In this document: piece by piece, positions 1 to 11,700 of the stretch
Layout of the letters: every line of letters begins with the position of its first letter
Numbering within the stretch: the stretch's first letter is position 1
Source: Smittia aterrima
Taxonomy: Eukaryota > Arthropoda > Insecta > Diptera > Chironomidae
Direction: 5' to 3'
Length of the DNA: 64,000 nt
NCBI GenBank assembly: GCA_033063855.1
Contig: CP093829.1
Location: forward strand, 11,232,243-11,296,242
Program-made: the position numbers and the translations under genes
Notes under the pieces: generated by a model
Database searches by the model: none
Seen by the model: only the letters and a program-made list of their open reading frames with translations
Told to the model about the DNA's origin: nothing

Positions 1-1524
1 TTGCTAATGCACTTTCCACCTTGCCTGCTACTGATCATCAAATTACAGCAGTAGGAGCAAGAAGTCTCAATTCTGCAAAGGATTTTGCAAAAAAGTTTGA
101 CATACCAACGTATCACGAAGGCTATGAAGCACTAACGAAAGACGAAAATGTCGGTAAGTGAATTATTTTCAAAGCGACATATCGCTTCTTGTTGGACGAC
201 ATATCAGCGTGTCTGCCCGGGATGAAAAGAAATCTCTCATAAATAATACGCCATTGACAAATGACTGCCGGGTCGGCGAACGTGCACATTGATTAAGCCG
301 CACTCAAAAAAGTGATAAATTGATTTTCTTATCATTTAGATGTCATCTACATCGGTTCTATCGTGGCCACGCACTACGAAATTGCACTGATGGCTCTCGA
401 GAACGGAAAGCATGTCCTCTGCGAAAAGCCTTTGACGATCAACTCGAAGCAGAGTGGGAAGCTTTTGCGAACGGCAAAGGAGAAGAATCTCTTTTTCATG
501 GAAGCGATTTGGTCACGATTTTTCGAGAGCTATAAATTACTGAGGAAGCGAATCGATGATGGCGATTTGGGAGAAGTTAAATCAATCGACTTGGAATTCG
601 GGTTTGCTCTTGCCAACCATGAACGCTTGTTTCTCAAGAACGGCGGTGGAAGCGTTCTCGATTTGGGGGCCTATCCTATTCAACTTTCATTGTTCGTTTT
701 TCGTGCTGAGCCGACAAAAGTGATTGCGTTCGGAAAGCTTAACGACGACGGCTTGGACATGGAATATACCGGAGAGTTTCATTTTCCCGCTGGTGGCATA
801 ACGAAGTTCAAAGTCAGCTGTTTGACTTCGCTTACCAATAAGGCCGTCATTAAGGGATCTAAGGGTGAAATTGTGGTGAGTTGGCCATTTCCTCACGTCC
901 TTCTTCGTTCTCATCGGGTTACAAATTTATGTCATATTTACCGAATAAAAAATGTTTTCTACGTCGCCGACATACGAGACAGGTAAGCACGAAGGGTAAA
1001 CGTCTCGTTAAGCAGACAAGCCTCGCTACACAACTGCCTAGATGAAAAATCGACCCCGACAGGACATCGCATTGTGGTAACTTTCAATTTCCTAGAGAAA
1101 TGTAATCCAATTGCCTGTGTGTCGTCTCAAAGGATAAGAAACGTTTTTATTTTGCATATTTTCCCATCATTTTGAACAAGACTTTCAAATTGAAACGATT
1201 TCTCATTCAGAAAGCGAAGAGTTGATGTGTCTCCCTCTTCTTCATTCTCTTAAGCTAACCGATTTTTGGTGTCCTGTGAAACTAACGGACGTTGATGGGA
1301 GCATTAAAACTTGGGAGCTGCCAAAAGGTCGCTATGACTTTCTTTTGAAGAACAGTGCAGGTCTTCGATTCGAGGCTGAAGAGACACGGCAACTCATCAA
1401 CCAACAAGGCTTAATTGAAAGTCCGCACGTTAGCCACGAGGAGAGCATGAGGATTGCTCGCGTTCAAGAGAAGCTGCGAAAGCTGCTCGGCGTCCATTTC
1501 CCAGAAGACGACCTGGAATATTAA
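1..1524 (+). CDS. Trans-1,2-dihydrobenzene-1,2-diol dehydrogenase-like oxidoreductase (5' truncated)
   Basis: This is the C-terminal part of a Gfo/Idh/MocA-family NADP-dependent oxidoreductase of the dimeric dihydrodiol dehydrogenase type. Exons: 1-153 (frame from base 3, donor GTAAGT at 154), 340-875 (acceptor TTTAG, donor GTGAGT at 876) and 1255-1524 (acceptor after a long pyrimidine tract ending CTTAAG). Phases join exactly. Exon 1 encodes the end of the Rossmann fold, with the family-typical VGARSLNSAKDFAKKF segment. Exon 2 has IGSIVATHYEIALMALENGK and then CEKPLTIN, whose Lys is the conserved catalytic/cofactor EKP lysine. The GGGSVLDLGAYPIQL stretch is the substrate-domain signature, and exon 3 begins LTDFWCPVKL. 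The N-terminal GxGxxG nucleotide loop lies left of the window. A poly(A) signal AATAAA is at 1650. Family recognition is firm; the exact substrate is not known from sequence. Confidence 0.9.
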
Positions 1525-1649
1525 TTTTTATGACGAGTCGTTTGAATTTCTCATCACGGAATACTTTAATGACATTGGCTTATTGACGTTTTTCTCGTTA
1601 TCTCGACAACATCAACGGCCACGTTCGCAATCAAGAAACACCGAGCGAT

Positions 1650-1655
1650 AATAAA
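1650..1655 (+). terminator. Poly(A) signal of the dihydrodiol dehydrogenase-like gene
   Basis: AATAAA lies about 125 nt downstream of the stop at 1524 on the same strand. The rest of 1525-2610 is AT-rich and appears to hold the convergent 3' UTRs of this gene and the minus-strand CSRNP gene. A minus-strand AATAAA at 1983-1978 could serve the latter. Confidence 0.5.
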
Positions 1656-2610
1656 AAGTCATTACGTAATTTTTTCCGAATCGAATTTCTTCTTTTATTT
1701 CAAGTGTTTTGTTTCTCTTTTTCGGAAAAGCTGAGAAGTTTTTTTTTCTTTTCAATTTGCAATCTGCTCCGCCAAAAATGATAAAATTTAAAACTTCGTT
1801 TAGCATAAACGCAGCAGCCTGCTTCGAGCTATAACATAAAATCCGATAACTCAAACGATCTATTCAATTAATTAACTCGAGCGATTGAAAAATGTGAGCT
1901 AGTCAATTCCCTTTGTGGAAAGTTTCCTTGCTTAGTTAAAATCTAGTTCAAACTTTTCAATCGCTCTCAATTAACTTTTATTTACAGAGAAAAATTTTCT
2001 GTTCGAACATAACTTACAGAAATTTCCATTATTTTCGACAATAATAATTAAGTGACCTTCAAAATAATACGAAAATCTAAAATTTTACGAGACTGACGAA
2101 ACTGCTCAGTTTGCAAATTAGTAATTTGAAATTACTGATCAATAACAGAACTTGCTACACTTCGAGTTTTACTATTTACAGTAGAACTTTATATATAGAA
2201 ACAATTTGATGTTTTCAAATAATCTTTCTGCCGATGAAACAGCAAAATCTCAAAACAAAGTTTTACAAGTTCTCCCTCGAGATAGATCTCTCTGGGATGA
2301 GGAGAATGAGAAAGGGAAGAGGTGGATGATGTTGGAAATCTTTTACTAGAGCGGGAAAGGAAGAATAAAGCGAACAAGAGATAGAAATTCGGTTTTCCAT
2401 TTTTCACTGCAAAAGTATCCTACGTATTCTTCTTATTTGCTTCTTCTCTTCAATCGACAAGACGACAAGAATAGAGTCTTAAGCAATATTGATGAGGTCA
2501 CGTTCGAGAGTAAGAATGGAAATTATTTTATGTCGCACTGTGATTTAATTTAATGCTGTAGACGCTGTTGATGGAGAATTAATATTCATTCCAGAAGGAC
2601 AGTTCCAACA

Positions 2611-4763
2611 CTAAGCGGTGACAGTCTCGACAATTGACTTCTTGATGATCTCGCTGAGATTTTCGTTCGAATCGATCTCAGCTGGAGCTACAGAAACTTC
2701 CGTGCAATTATTACTGTTTGTCACTGACGGGATGACATTTGCTGTTGTTATTGTCGATGAAGCTACATTTGTAGGAGAGATTGAACAAAAGCTATCTATC
2801 GGATTTACAATCTCGTGGTTATTGGCTGATTGGTAATTGACTCTCGTGTGATTCACGGAAGATTCAACATGTTCGTAGTTGTTGATAAAGTTAGTTGACG
2901 TTTCACCATTCACATCAACGGATGCATCAGCTCGAAACCTATTTGGTCCATTTGTCGTCGTGTAATTTGAATATTGACAGTCGCCGCTAAAGTTCGATTG
3001 CGGTAATTGACTTTGATATGGAACGAGTGATGTTTGTGGGGAATGTTGAAGAGGTTGCTGATAACCATTTTGATAGGAGCTTGTCGAAGGACTACTCAAG
3101 TAATTATAGTTTGAAAAATATTCACTTCCATTCGTATTATTGAAAGAGGTAGCACCTTCAGGATTTAATGAGAGCGAGTTGGGATAGTCATCACGATAAG
3201 CATAGTGAAGATCTAATGACTCCTGGCCGTTGATCGATGTTGACCCCATCGTAGATATTGGAGGAATCTTTGCTGAGTATTGAGGCGCTGGTGATGAGTT
3301 GTACGAATAATTGTAAGAACAACTGTTTGTTGCATGGGAAGGTTGAGGTTGTTGCATTCTCATTTGTGTCCACCACTTTGAATGGTTCTGAATTACGCTT
3401 GTCGTAGCATCCTCTGACATTTCGTGTCGCTTTTCAAGCTCCAATCTCATAATTGTGTGAATGAAGTGCGTTTTAACGCGTGCTGGGTTGAACTCTATCC
3501 GTCCGTTAACGTTATCACATCCATCACGAGTGCAGCCACAAGGAAACTCGTGCGGCTTTAAACGATCGACTTGGCATTTTATTCCCGCTTGACTGCACTC
3601 GCAAGTATCGGGATCACAATACCCTTGACACGTACATCCACAAACTTCACGCGATGTTCGCAGCTCTCGACACTCGTCTTTCTCGCCCGTATCGATTTTT
3701 CTCACCCCAGCTGCCTTCAGTAATGCTCGACGTTGACGAGTTGTGACTGGCTGAAGGAAACCGTACGCTTCACTGTCACCTTCCGATAGGCTGTTGTCGC
3801 TGATCTCATCGTCACTCTTCGACTCATCGCTTGACGAACTACTTTCATTAAATTCATTACCCGCCATCTTCAGACGGTAAAGGCGCCGTTGCTCAATGGC
3901 ATGTTCTGTCAAAGTAAACGACCTAAAAATGGAGAAAATAACTTGCCGTTAAGATCGAAAAGTTTTAAAACTGACAATACGAGAACTTACTTTTTGTAAG
4001 CGTGTTTGGCAGTCATTCCCAGTGTACTTCCGCCCTGAGTCGGAACACAGCCAAAGCCTTGACATCTAGGAAAGTAGAAAACCGTCACGTCGCCAAAGTT
4101 GATACCACGTTTCGGTTTCTTTGGTTGTTCATCGTGGAGATTGTCGACAGACCGTCGCTTAAGGCTACTCTTCGATGGTGTCAACGACGCAAGGTTTTTC
4201 TCAATCGCTGAGATGCTTCTCAAACTGTCAGATCCAAGTCCTGAATCTGACCCATCGCTTCTTTCCTCAAGCAATACAGAAGTATCCACTTCATCAATTT
4301 CCGGTTCACTGATATTGACACTCGTAACAAAACTACTCTCAGCATTCTGGTCCTTCTCGTCGGGCTTTTCTGATTCCTGTTTATCACTTGGAACTTTCTC
4401 GTTCACCAAATTGCTCTCTACGACGCTTATTTGCTCATTGTCAACACCCTTTATCGTTTCGATTGTGCCTTTGATTTCGATCGAGCTTCTGTTATTTCCA
4501 TTAATGTCACTTTCTTGTGAGTTTTCAGATTCTTGCAGCTCCAAGCTATCATTGTCTTTCACTTTGCACTTCAACTTTTCTATGTCAACGAATATAATGT
4601 TTTCTATATCAGCTCTTTCTGCTTCTGATGGAATTTCAATAACATTTTGGCTTGCGGCGGTTGTGGAGGCAAAATCCTCGTCAATAGCAAGAGGATCGGT
4701 AAGAGGGTCCTCGAAGCTTCCACCTTCGACGCCCTCAGCAGACGAATTCACTTCATCGGTCAT
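2611..4763 (-). CDS. Axud1: Cysteine/serine-rich nuclear protein (CSRNP / Axin-up-regulated 1 family)
   Basis: This is a nuclear transcription regulator of the CSRNP family (vertebrate CSRNP1-3, Drosophila Axud1), linked in Drosophila to apoptosis and growth control. Two coding exons, 4763-3991 and 3922-2611, are joined through a GTAAGT...TTTTTAG intron and give about 694 aa. The N-terminal part is acidic and Ser-rich. Then come a basic patch ([19 protein letters not shown]), the family block [18 protein letters not shown], and [19 protein letters not shown] across the junction. Exon 2 carries the cysteine-rich CSRNP domain: [40 protein letters not shown] and [20 protein letters not shown]. 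The C-terminal third is low-complexity and rich in Asn, Ser, Tyr and Gln. A 5' UTR exon probably ends at 4854 (donor GTAAAT), with the coding exon starting at 4782. Family assignment is strong; orthology to Axud1 is inferred because flies carry one such gene. Confidence 0.93.
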
Positions 4764-4782
4764 GTTTAAATCGTTAGATATC

Positions 4783-7390
4783 CTAAAAGTGATAAGAAGA
4801 CAATCGATTAGAAAAGTTGTTCTTCAAGTTGTTTAAGAGACAGAAATATTTACTTAAAGTTACTCGAGCTATTCGCATTTTTGTTCTGTAAATAGTTAAA
4901 GAAGGTCTTAATGGGGTTTAGCATCTCCTCGTTACGAAACAATAAGATAATTGTTCTCGCGCGCTCTTTCTTTCGTTCAATATGTCACCAATCCATTCAA
5001 TGAAGAAATGTCTGTGAAAATATAAGAAAAAATATAAATTGTCTTGTGGTACATGTCACTCAATCATTCTGTAATCTATCAGATTTAAATTTTCATTTGA
5101 TAATGAGAATTTTCGTAAATTGTGTAACTTAATAAATATTTAAATAAAGAATAACGATGACTAAAAAAAATCCTACATAGTTTTAATAAATATTTTATCT
5201 CCGCTACGTAATTTACGAACAAGCTCAATGAAGCCTATGAAGACCAAACACTTTCAAATCTTGTGATGAAACAACAACAACGACGCAAAAAGGAAACAAA
5301 GCAACATCGGAAAATTTGAAACTTCAAACATTCTCGATTTCCCTTAGACACACAAAGAGCAGAGTTTTGTTGCTCCGCCGTGTTCCGTTTTTAGTAGAGG
5401 AGAAGAAAACACAACGGAACGTAGAAAATATCAACAATAATGCTGATAAACTCACACAGCTATGTGAGCCTCCCATTCGATGAGTCGACACATGCAACCA
5501 ACACAAGGCAAAAGATCGATGGAATCGCCTCGGTCGTCGGAGCTACCAATTCAAAATTCGCATCAAAAAATGATATTCTCGTTCGGAAAGTTTGATCGCT
5601 TTTGGCAGTTTTGAGATTGAGGCTTCATTCGAGATTGCACTTGTGTGTGCCAAGAAAGACTTTGACTTTTCATTTCGGCAACGAATGAATGGAAAATATT
5701 TTCAAAGCAATGGAAAAACAAGTTTGTCTGAGGAAAAAAAGAAATTTCATTTCCACCGTTGCACGAGTGCTTTGTTCGCATGATACCAACAAGTAAACGA
5801 AGATCGCAATGTAAGCGAAGCTCGCGAGACCTCATTCGAAGCTTTTCTTTTAAACTTTCAATGCTCGCAGAAAGAAAAAAAAAGCTTAATGTCATCACTC
5901 GGAATGGTAAAAGAGAAAGGAACATAAGTTCGCGGCCGTGATCTAAAAAGCTAAACAATGATGTGCGGTCGACTGCAAGTCTACAAGAAGTCAGAACGAA
6001 ACTTTTCATCGATACAGTTCACTCTCTCATGCATCAGATGCTATTTTAAAATTGTGTGGGCTTGGAGGATGTAAAGGAAAGTTCATGGAGACGTTTTTTA
6101 AAATATGGAAATAATAGTGATGAGCTAAAAAAATGTTTCTCCCTCACGTTATTTACGAAAAGTCCCCGTTGCTCATCTCTGGATGACGTAACTCGATGTG
6201 AATAGAAATATTTGTGACATTAACGTCATCGTGATTCGAATTTATCTTTGCTCTGCATTGAATTTATTGCAAAAGCCCTGAACATACGAAGTTGACAGGG
6301 CTTTTGAACGCTTCGATCCTCTGGATTGCTTCACAGAAAAAATAATTCTTACACATTCGCAAGAGTTTACGTAGCAGCCGCTTTTCTATCTCCACACACT
6401 CGCAACGCTCACTCATTCGCTCCAACAAAACTTTTTACTTTGAATTTCAACGTCAGTTTTCACAGATTGGCAATTCGAAATGGATTCACCTACCTCTAGT
6501 CGATTGTTTGATTACGATCTAAATGTCTAATAATTGGGGATCCGTGATGTAGTGGCACCAGTCGATTGCAAAAATCTCAAATGTAAGTTCACACAAATTT
6601 CTCGTGATTTCCACAAATATCTCGCTGTTATGATGAAAACTTCGGCAGCAACTTGTTCTCGTCAAGCTTATAAAAGGCTCTCGTCAAACCAATCACTTAA
6701 ATTATCACCGTTTCTATTTTTTAATCAAATTCTAAGAGCAGCACCATTCGAGCTCTTCGAGTTTTCTAAACTTCAATGCACTAACACACTCTCACATTTT
6801 ATTTCGAGTTTGTGTCTTTGGAAGAGAAAATGTCTTGGCTACTTGAAATAAATGAAAACGCCTGAACGCGCAAATATTTAAAATTGAACTTTGACCTCAT
6901 GAGGTTATTTGATGTGAAAATATCCTTGTCATATTTCTATAACTTTTGACATAAATTGCGAGTAAATGATAACCGAGTCCAAAAGTCGATTAAAAATATT
7001 TTTCTCTTGAGACTTTTATCAAATCAAACTTTGTACCCTGAAATCAAAAGTTTCTTGATATTTCTGTTCAGTTCAAACACAAATCCATGTAAACAGTTTC
7101 TAATAAAAAGTTTAATCGAATCTGACTCTGAACTCCACAAATATTCTCTTAAATATTTAATTGACAACTCAATTTACAGTAGTTGCTTCATTGCTATCTC
7201 ATTTCTGAATTTCTTTGGACTTTTAGCTGATTTTGTTTGGAAAAATGTTCAATGTTATTTAAAGAAAAAAGATTTTTGATTCAATCTATAAAAAACGCAA
7301 GTCACACTATACTAATAAAATTTCTTCTTCATCCTCGTCTACTTCAAATGACTAGTGACATCGACTAGAAAAATTTTCTGCAATCAATCT
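4783..7390. other. Intergenic region: CSRNP 5' leader and space before Oli
   Basis: This stretch holds a probable 5' UTR exon of the minus-strand CSRNP gene (ending near 4854) and then AT-rich DNA. Only short scattered open frames occur on both strands, without splice context or recognisable domains. Nothing coding is supported. Confidence 0.5.
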
Positions 7391-8125
7391 TCAATTGTTT
7401 GAATTGTTTGCTGCATTTTGCTCCAATTGATTCTGGGGAGTGTTTAGAAGTTGTTGAAGCTTTGCAGCTGCAGGGAACGAAGCGAGATCAAGAGGCGCCG
7501 CACCAGTTGTGCTTTGAATGTAGGCGATCAGTCTAAAACGAGAAAGCCATTAGAAATTTTCTTAGAATTTGATTTTACTCATTTACCTTCTCAGTTCATC
7601 CAATGCATTCGCTTGCATGAGAATATAATTCTTCGCCAGAAGCAAAGTGGCGATCTTCGACAGCTTTCTAACTGAAGGGCTATGAGCATAGGGAATCACA
7701 CTTCTCAGCTCATCTAAGGCATCGTTCAAATCATGCATTCTTCGTCTCTCGCGTGCATTTATGTTCAATCGGACGGATTTCCCTTGCCGATTCTTTTGTT
7801 TTCCTCCGCTCGGGTTTCCACTGACTGAAGGCAACGCAGCTTCACTTGAATGCAGCATCGCACTTGATCCGGGTTTGTTTTCATCGCTGTGAGCTGATGA
7901 TGTTGAAGCGTGAGGCTGTGCAAAGAATCCTCCTAATCCGACAGCACCCAAAGGAGTTCTTGAAATTAAAAGATATTCAGATAATGAGGAGACAACAAGT
8001 GGACGACAATGGGTAACTAACCTTCGTCCAGGGACACTCTGTGGAGGGCTCGAAGTTGGTGGCGGAGGATGGCTAAGCATTGCTTGAGTGTGATTCAGGT
8101 GGAAGTTAAATTGATGGGGATCCAT
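7391..8125 (-). CDS. Oli: Olig-family bHLH transcription factor (Oli / BHLHE22 class)
   Basis: This is a neural bHLH transcription factor of the Olig/Beta3 group, binding E-boxes as a dimer in the nucleus; Drosophila Oli acts in motor neurons. Three coding exons (8125-8022, 7958-7587, 7532-7391) join in phase to give about 205 aa. The bHLH is complete: basic region [20 protein letters not shown], loop [16 protein letters not shown] and helix 2 [20 protein letters not shown], continuing into [11 protein letters not shown] across the last junction. The loop and helix 2 are diagnostic for the Olig/BHLHE22 class and differ from Atonal or NeuroD. The C-terminal tail after the bHLH is short and Gln/Asn-rich. 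Intron 1 is only 63 nt and stays open in frame, so an unspliced isoform would add 21 residues. A 5' UTR junction precedes the ATG (acceptor at 8143), with a possible upstream leader exon ending near 8504. Confidence 0.95.
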
Positions 8126-8671
8126 GGTTAAAGAGCCGAATCCTTAAAGAGAAATTAAATTTATTATGATCATAGTCAAAGTTTTGTATGCAACGACGTT
8201 TATCAAACTGACGCCAACAAATGTTGCAAATGAGAAACTTTGTCATACGATTTACTTACAAAGTGCTTCGCTCGCATTCAACGGTTCTTCAAGTTTCTCT
8301 ATTGTTCGCAATCTCGTTCAAACTGAAAAACTTTTAAATTTATCTCCTCTCGTTGTCTGTCGTGAATTCTCCAGAATATTCTTTTCCCGAAGCCTGAAGA
8401 ATTCGATTTCTCGACACCTGAATGCAAGCTAAAAAGTTATTCAATAAAAAATTGACATTAAATCACGAGAAAACACAAGAGAGAATAATTAAAGGAAACA
8501 AACCTGCTACCCGCAAACGATAAAGTTCACGAAATGTTTTCTGTTACTCAAACTGATTTTTATTTACTCAAGCAGTTGGTCCTCGCCTTCGCCAAATGCC
8601 AGAGAATATAGTGGTGGCAAAATGCTGCTGATTGTTTGACGTTCACAAGTGTTCGTGATGTATGTGCGTAT

Positions 8672-8710
8672 TGTTTGCTGAAATATTAAGTTTAATCGTC
8701 GTGTATATAG
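8672..8710 (-). promoter_or_regulatory. Candidate core promoter of Oli
   Basis: On the minus strand CTATATAC (8710-8703) is followed about 30 nt later by a TTTCAGC initiator-like element near 8677. A leader exon from there could end at a CAG|GTTTGT donor at 8504 and splice to the acceptor at 8143, just before the Oli ATG. The support is motif spacing only. Confidence 0.35.
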
Positions 8711-11700
8711 CAGCCAACCACCCCAATCTGTGAGCTTCTATGTACACACCATCACTTTAAGCGAACATTACACAAAAAATATCACTTCAAACGAGAGTGA
8801 GGACATTATCATTATACAATTAAAGTCGGGGAAGAGACAAAACGGAAAGCTCGTAAATTATTTCTCCACGAACAAGACGACGACTCTTTGTTCAACTCAA
8901 ACAAAAAAGTGCACTAATTTTATTTTATTTTGCTCGGAGATCGTCGCAAAAGTATGTGTGGTTGCTGATTTTATGTACAGCGGGCGGGAGATGAAAACTC
9001 AACTGAACGAGAAAAATAAAAAAACAAGAATATAATCATGAAATATAACGTTGGAAGTAGAGAGCTTCGCCACCCTACCCGAAAATCCCTCGACGAAGCG
9101 GGAGGATGATGTTTTCTCGCTCGTGTACGAGAATCGAGAATGCTTATGTACGAGAGAAGCGAGAAGAAAAAACACATAAGAACGGTAGCTAGAGGGCAAA
9201 TGAATGAAAAGCGAGTTGGATGGAGGTAGCTGATTGCGAAGCCAGAAATGGTTCCTTGATTTAATTATTGTTACCTACATTTGTGCGTCGCACACGGTGA
9301 CGAAGCGAAGGAGAAGTTCTCGCTTTTCTAATAATATAATTATTAGGGACGCCTTGCAAAACGTTCTGAATGTAATCAACCGAAGCTAACACTCGCCTTT
9401 CATTGTGTAAGTTTCAAGATAACAAGCAGAGGATGAGAACAGAAAATCGTTTAATTTTCCCTTCTCCTGAAGAAGACTTTTTTAAGGAAAAAATATCAGA
9501 GCCAATTTAGAATTTATGTTGACAGTTGACACACAAAAAAACTGAACCGTTCGTTCTCAACCCTTGTTCGAGTAGGGGCGGCTGCTGACTCACAAGTAGC
9601 AGATCAACAAAGGGAGTTAACTTCTCTCATGCGGCTTCGTCTGATAGTTTAGTAATTTTTTATCCCATCCTTTGTCGCATTAGAGAGATTTTGTAATTTA
9701 AGACGATCATGAAACATTTGATAGCCACAGCTCTTCAATTTTCCATCTCAATTTTTCATTCTACAAGAAGCTCTAGATGAGAGAGTGAGTTGCTACATGA
9801 GAAACATTCACTATCATCCTTGTCCCCCATCCACCACCTACGATGATGACATTTTATGTCGAATATACGATGTTGTCGACACGAGAAACTGTTTAAATGG
9901 AGAGACATTCTCGCTAAAGGGATTAAATAAACTTTATCTTTCCGAATGCCACAAATTGAAAAATAATAATGAACGATTCAAATGCAACGGAAATAAATTT
10001 CAATTACTCTTTTTCGATCCAGTTGAATTCGAGTTGAAGGCATAAACATTGGCGAGAATTATTCAGACTGATAATTGAATATAAATATTCAATTTCATCG
10101 TCTCGTCCGGTTCGCTGTGAAAAATTAATTCATCGGTCGAGGCCAAAAATCCCATTACGATTGTGCGTTCTCTCACTAACGAGGAACTTCGATGCTAGTC
10201 GAAAACTGCAACAAATTGTTTGGAATCGAACGATTCACGTGATTCGATTTAGATTCGATGATACCTCACATCAGTGGGACTTTGCTTCGAAAGTATAATA
10301 ATTAAATTTCTATTTAAATAAACATAAACGGTCACCCCTTTCCACTCCTCAACTCCCATGGATCAAAATTATCATACGAACATAGATTTCTACACGCTCT
10401 CAGTGCCGAAATAAAATTTAATCAATAATTCATTCGCTCTTTGTCTCGATGTGCTCGACTGTATGCGAAGTTTTCGTTGATTTCAGCACCGTCGCTGATG
10501 TTCATGAATTTTCCAACAGGCACTCATTGAACAATTCCGAGTCGATTTGATTCAGCTGCATCGAGGGGTCCGTTCTTGTTGAGTGTGTCGAAGTTCAATT
10601 CGAAGTCCTTTCGACTCTCAGTGTATTTAATCCATTTCGTTGCCTAGCGACCTGCATCAAACACATCAACAGTCTTTTTTTCCTTCAGATTCTTCCTCTC
10701 CCCTTGTATCGACACACCGAGAGTCGAGATTGTGTTTTATTGCGAACTCTTCGTTTGTATTTAATCTTGCAGCCCGAGTTTCTTCTCCCTTTCTACCCAA
10801 ATCCGATTGCTATGTACATTGGAGGAGAGAAGAGATCTTTTAGCCTCAAACTCAGAAGAAAGTTTCATAAGAAACATAAATACGAATAGAAAATATTTTT
10901 TATCAGTTTATTTTCATCCAGCAGCTTTCTTTTGTTCAACTTTAGAGCCACGACGTAGCATAAAAAAATAAATGTATTTTCCCATTGTACATAAGCATCA
11001 GTGCGAGCAACATAAAACCCTCCGCTCGCTCTATAACTTTTTCCCTCTCGTTCAATTGTATGCGATGCTCTGGCTGATGATGCCTAGCTATAAATAAAAT
11101 AATGTGATTACACACACGTAGAGCTCTCGCTATGCTAGAGCAGCATTGAACGGTTCGGTGTATCTGTGGGTCGTGTGTTCATGCTGCAAAAGGCTGAATC
11201 CTTCAGACAGAATCATATTTTTCGTACATCTCAGGACGACGACGACTACGAAAGTGCAGGACGTCGATGAATGAATGCAAGTATCTGATGTCACTTCAAT
11301 CAAACATTTATTGATTGGTTATGAAGTGTTCTTATCAACATCTTTCGACGATTTATCATTAAATCATTGACATTCGAGTAGAGTTTTCTCTTTGAGTTTA
11401 CAGGCTTAAGGATGTATAAACATAAAAGAGACATTAATTATGATGAAGGGAGAAGTTAATTTACGACATATCCGGAATTCAAGTTAGTAAACTCCCCGAA
11501 GACATCTTCACTTGAAGTTCTGTCAGTTTTGAAATGGAAATTAATATAATTTTCATGAATCTCGAAATCAAACGAGCAGCCACTGAAGCTTGACAATCCT
11601 TCGGATGAATTCCCATTCTCCACATTTTGCGTGGGCGAAATAAAAGAATATCTGCGCAAAAAAATCTCTGATTATTATAAATTAGACTGAAAAAGCGAAT

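Noticed and set aside
6956..7279. Open frame of about 107 codons next to Oli
   Set aside because: Composition is that of AT-rich spacer (Leu, Phe, Ser, Lys, Asn), there is no true ATG start or homology, and it lies in likely Oli 3' flank.
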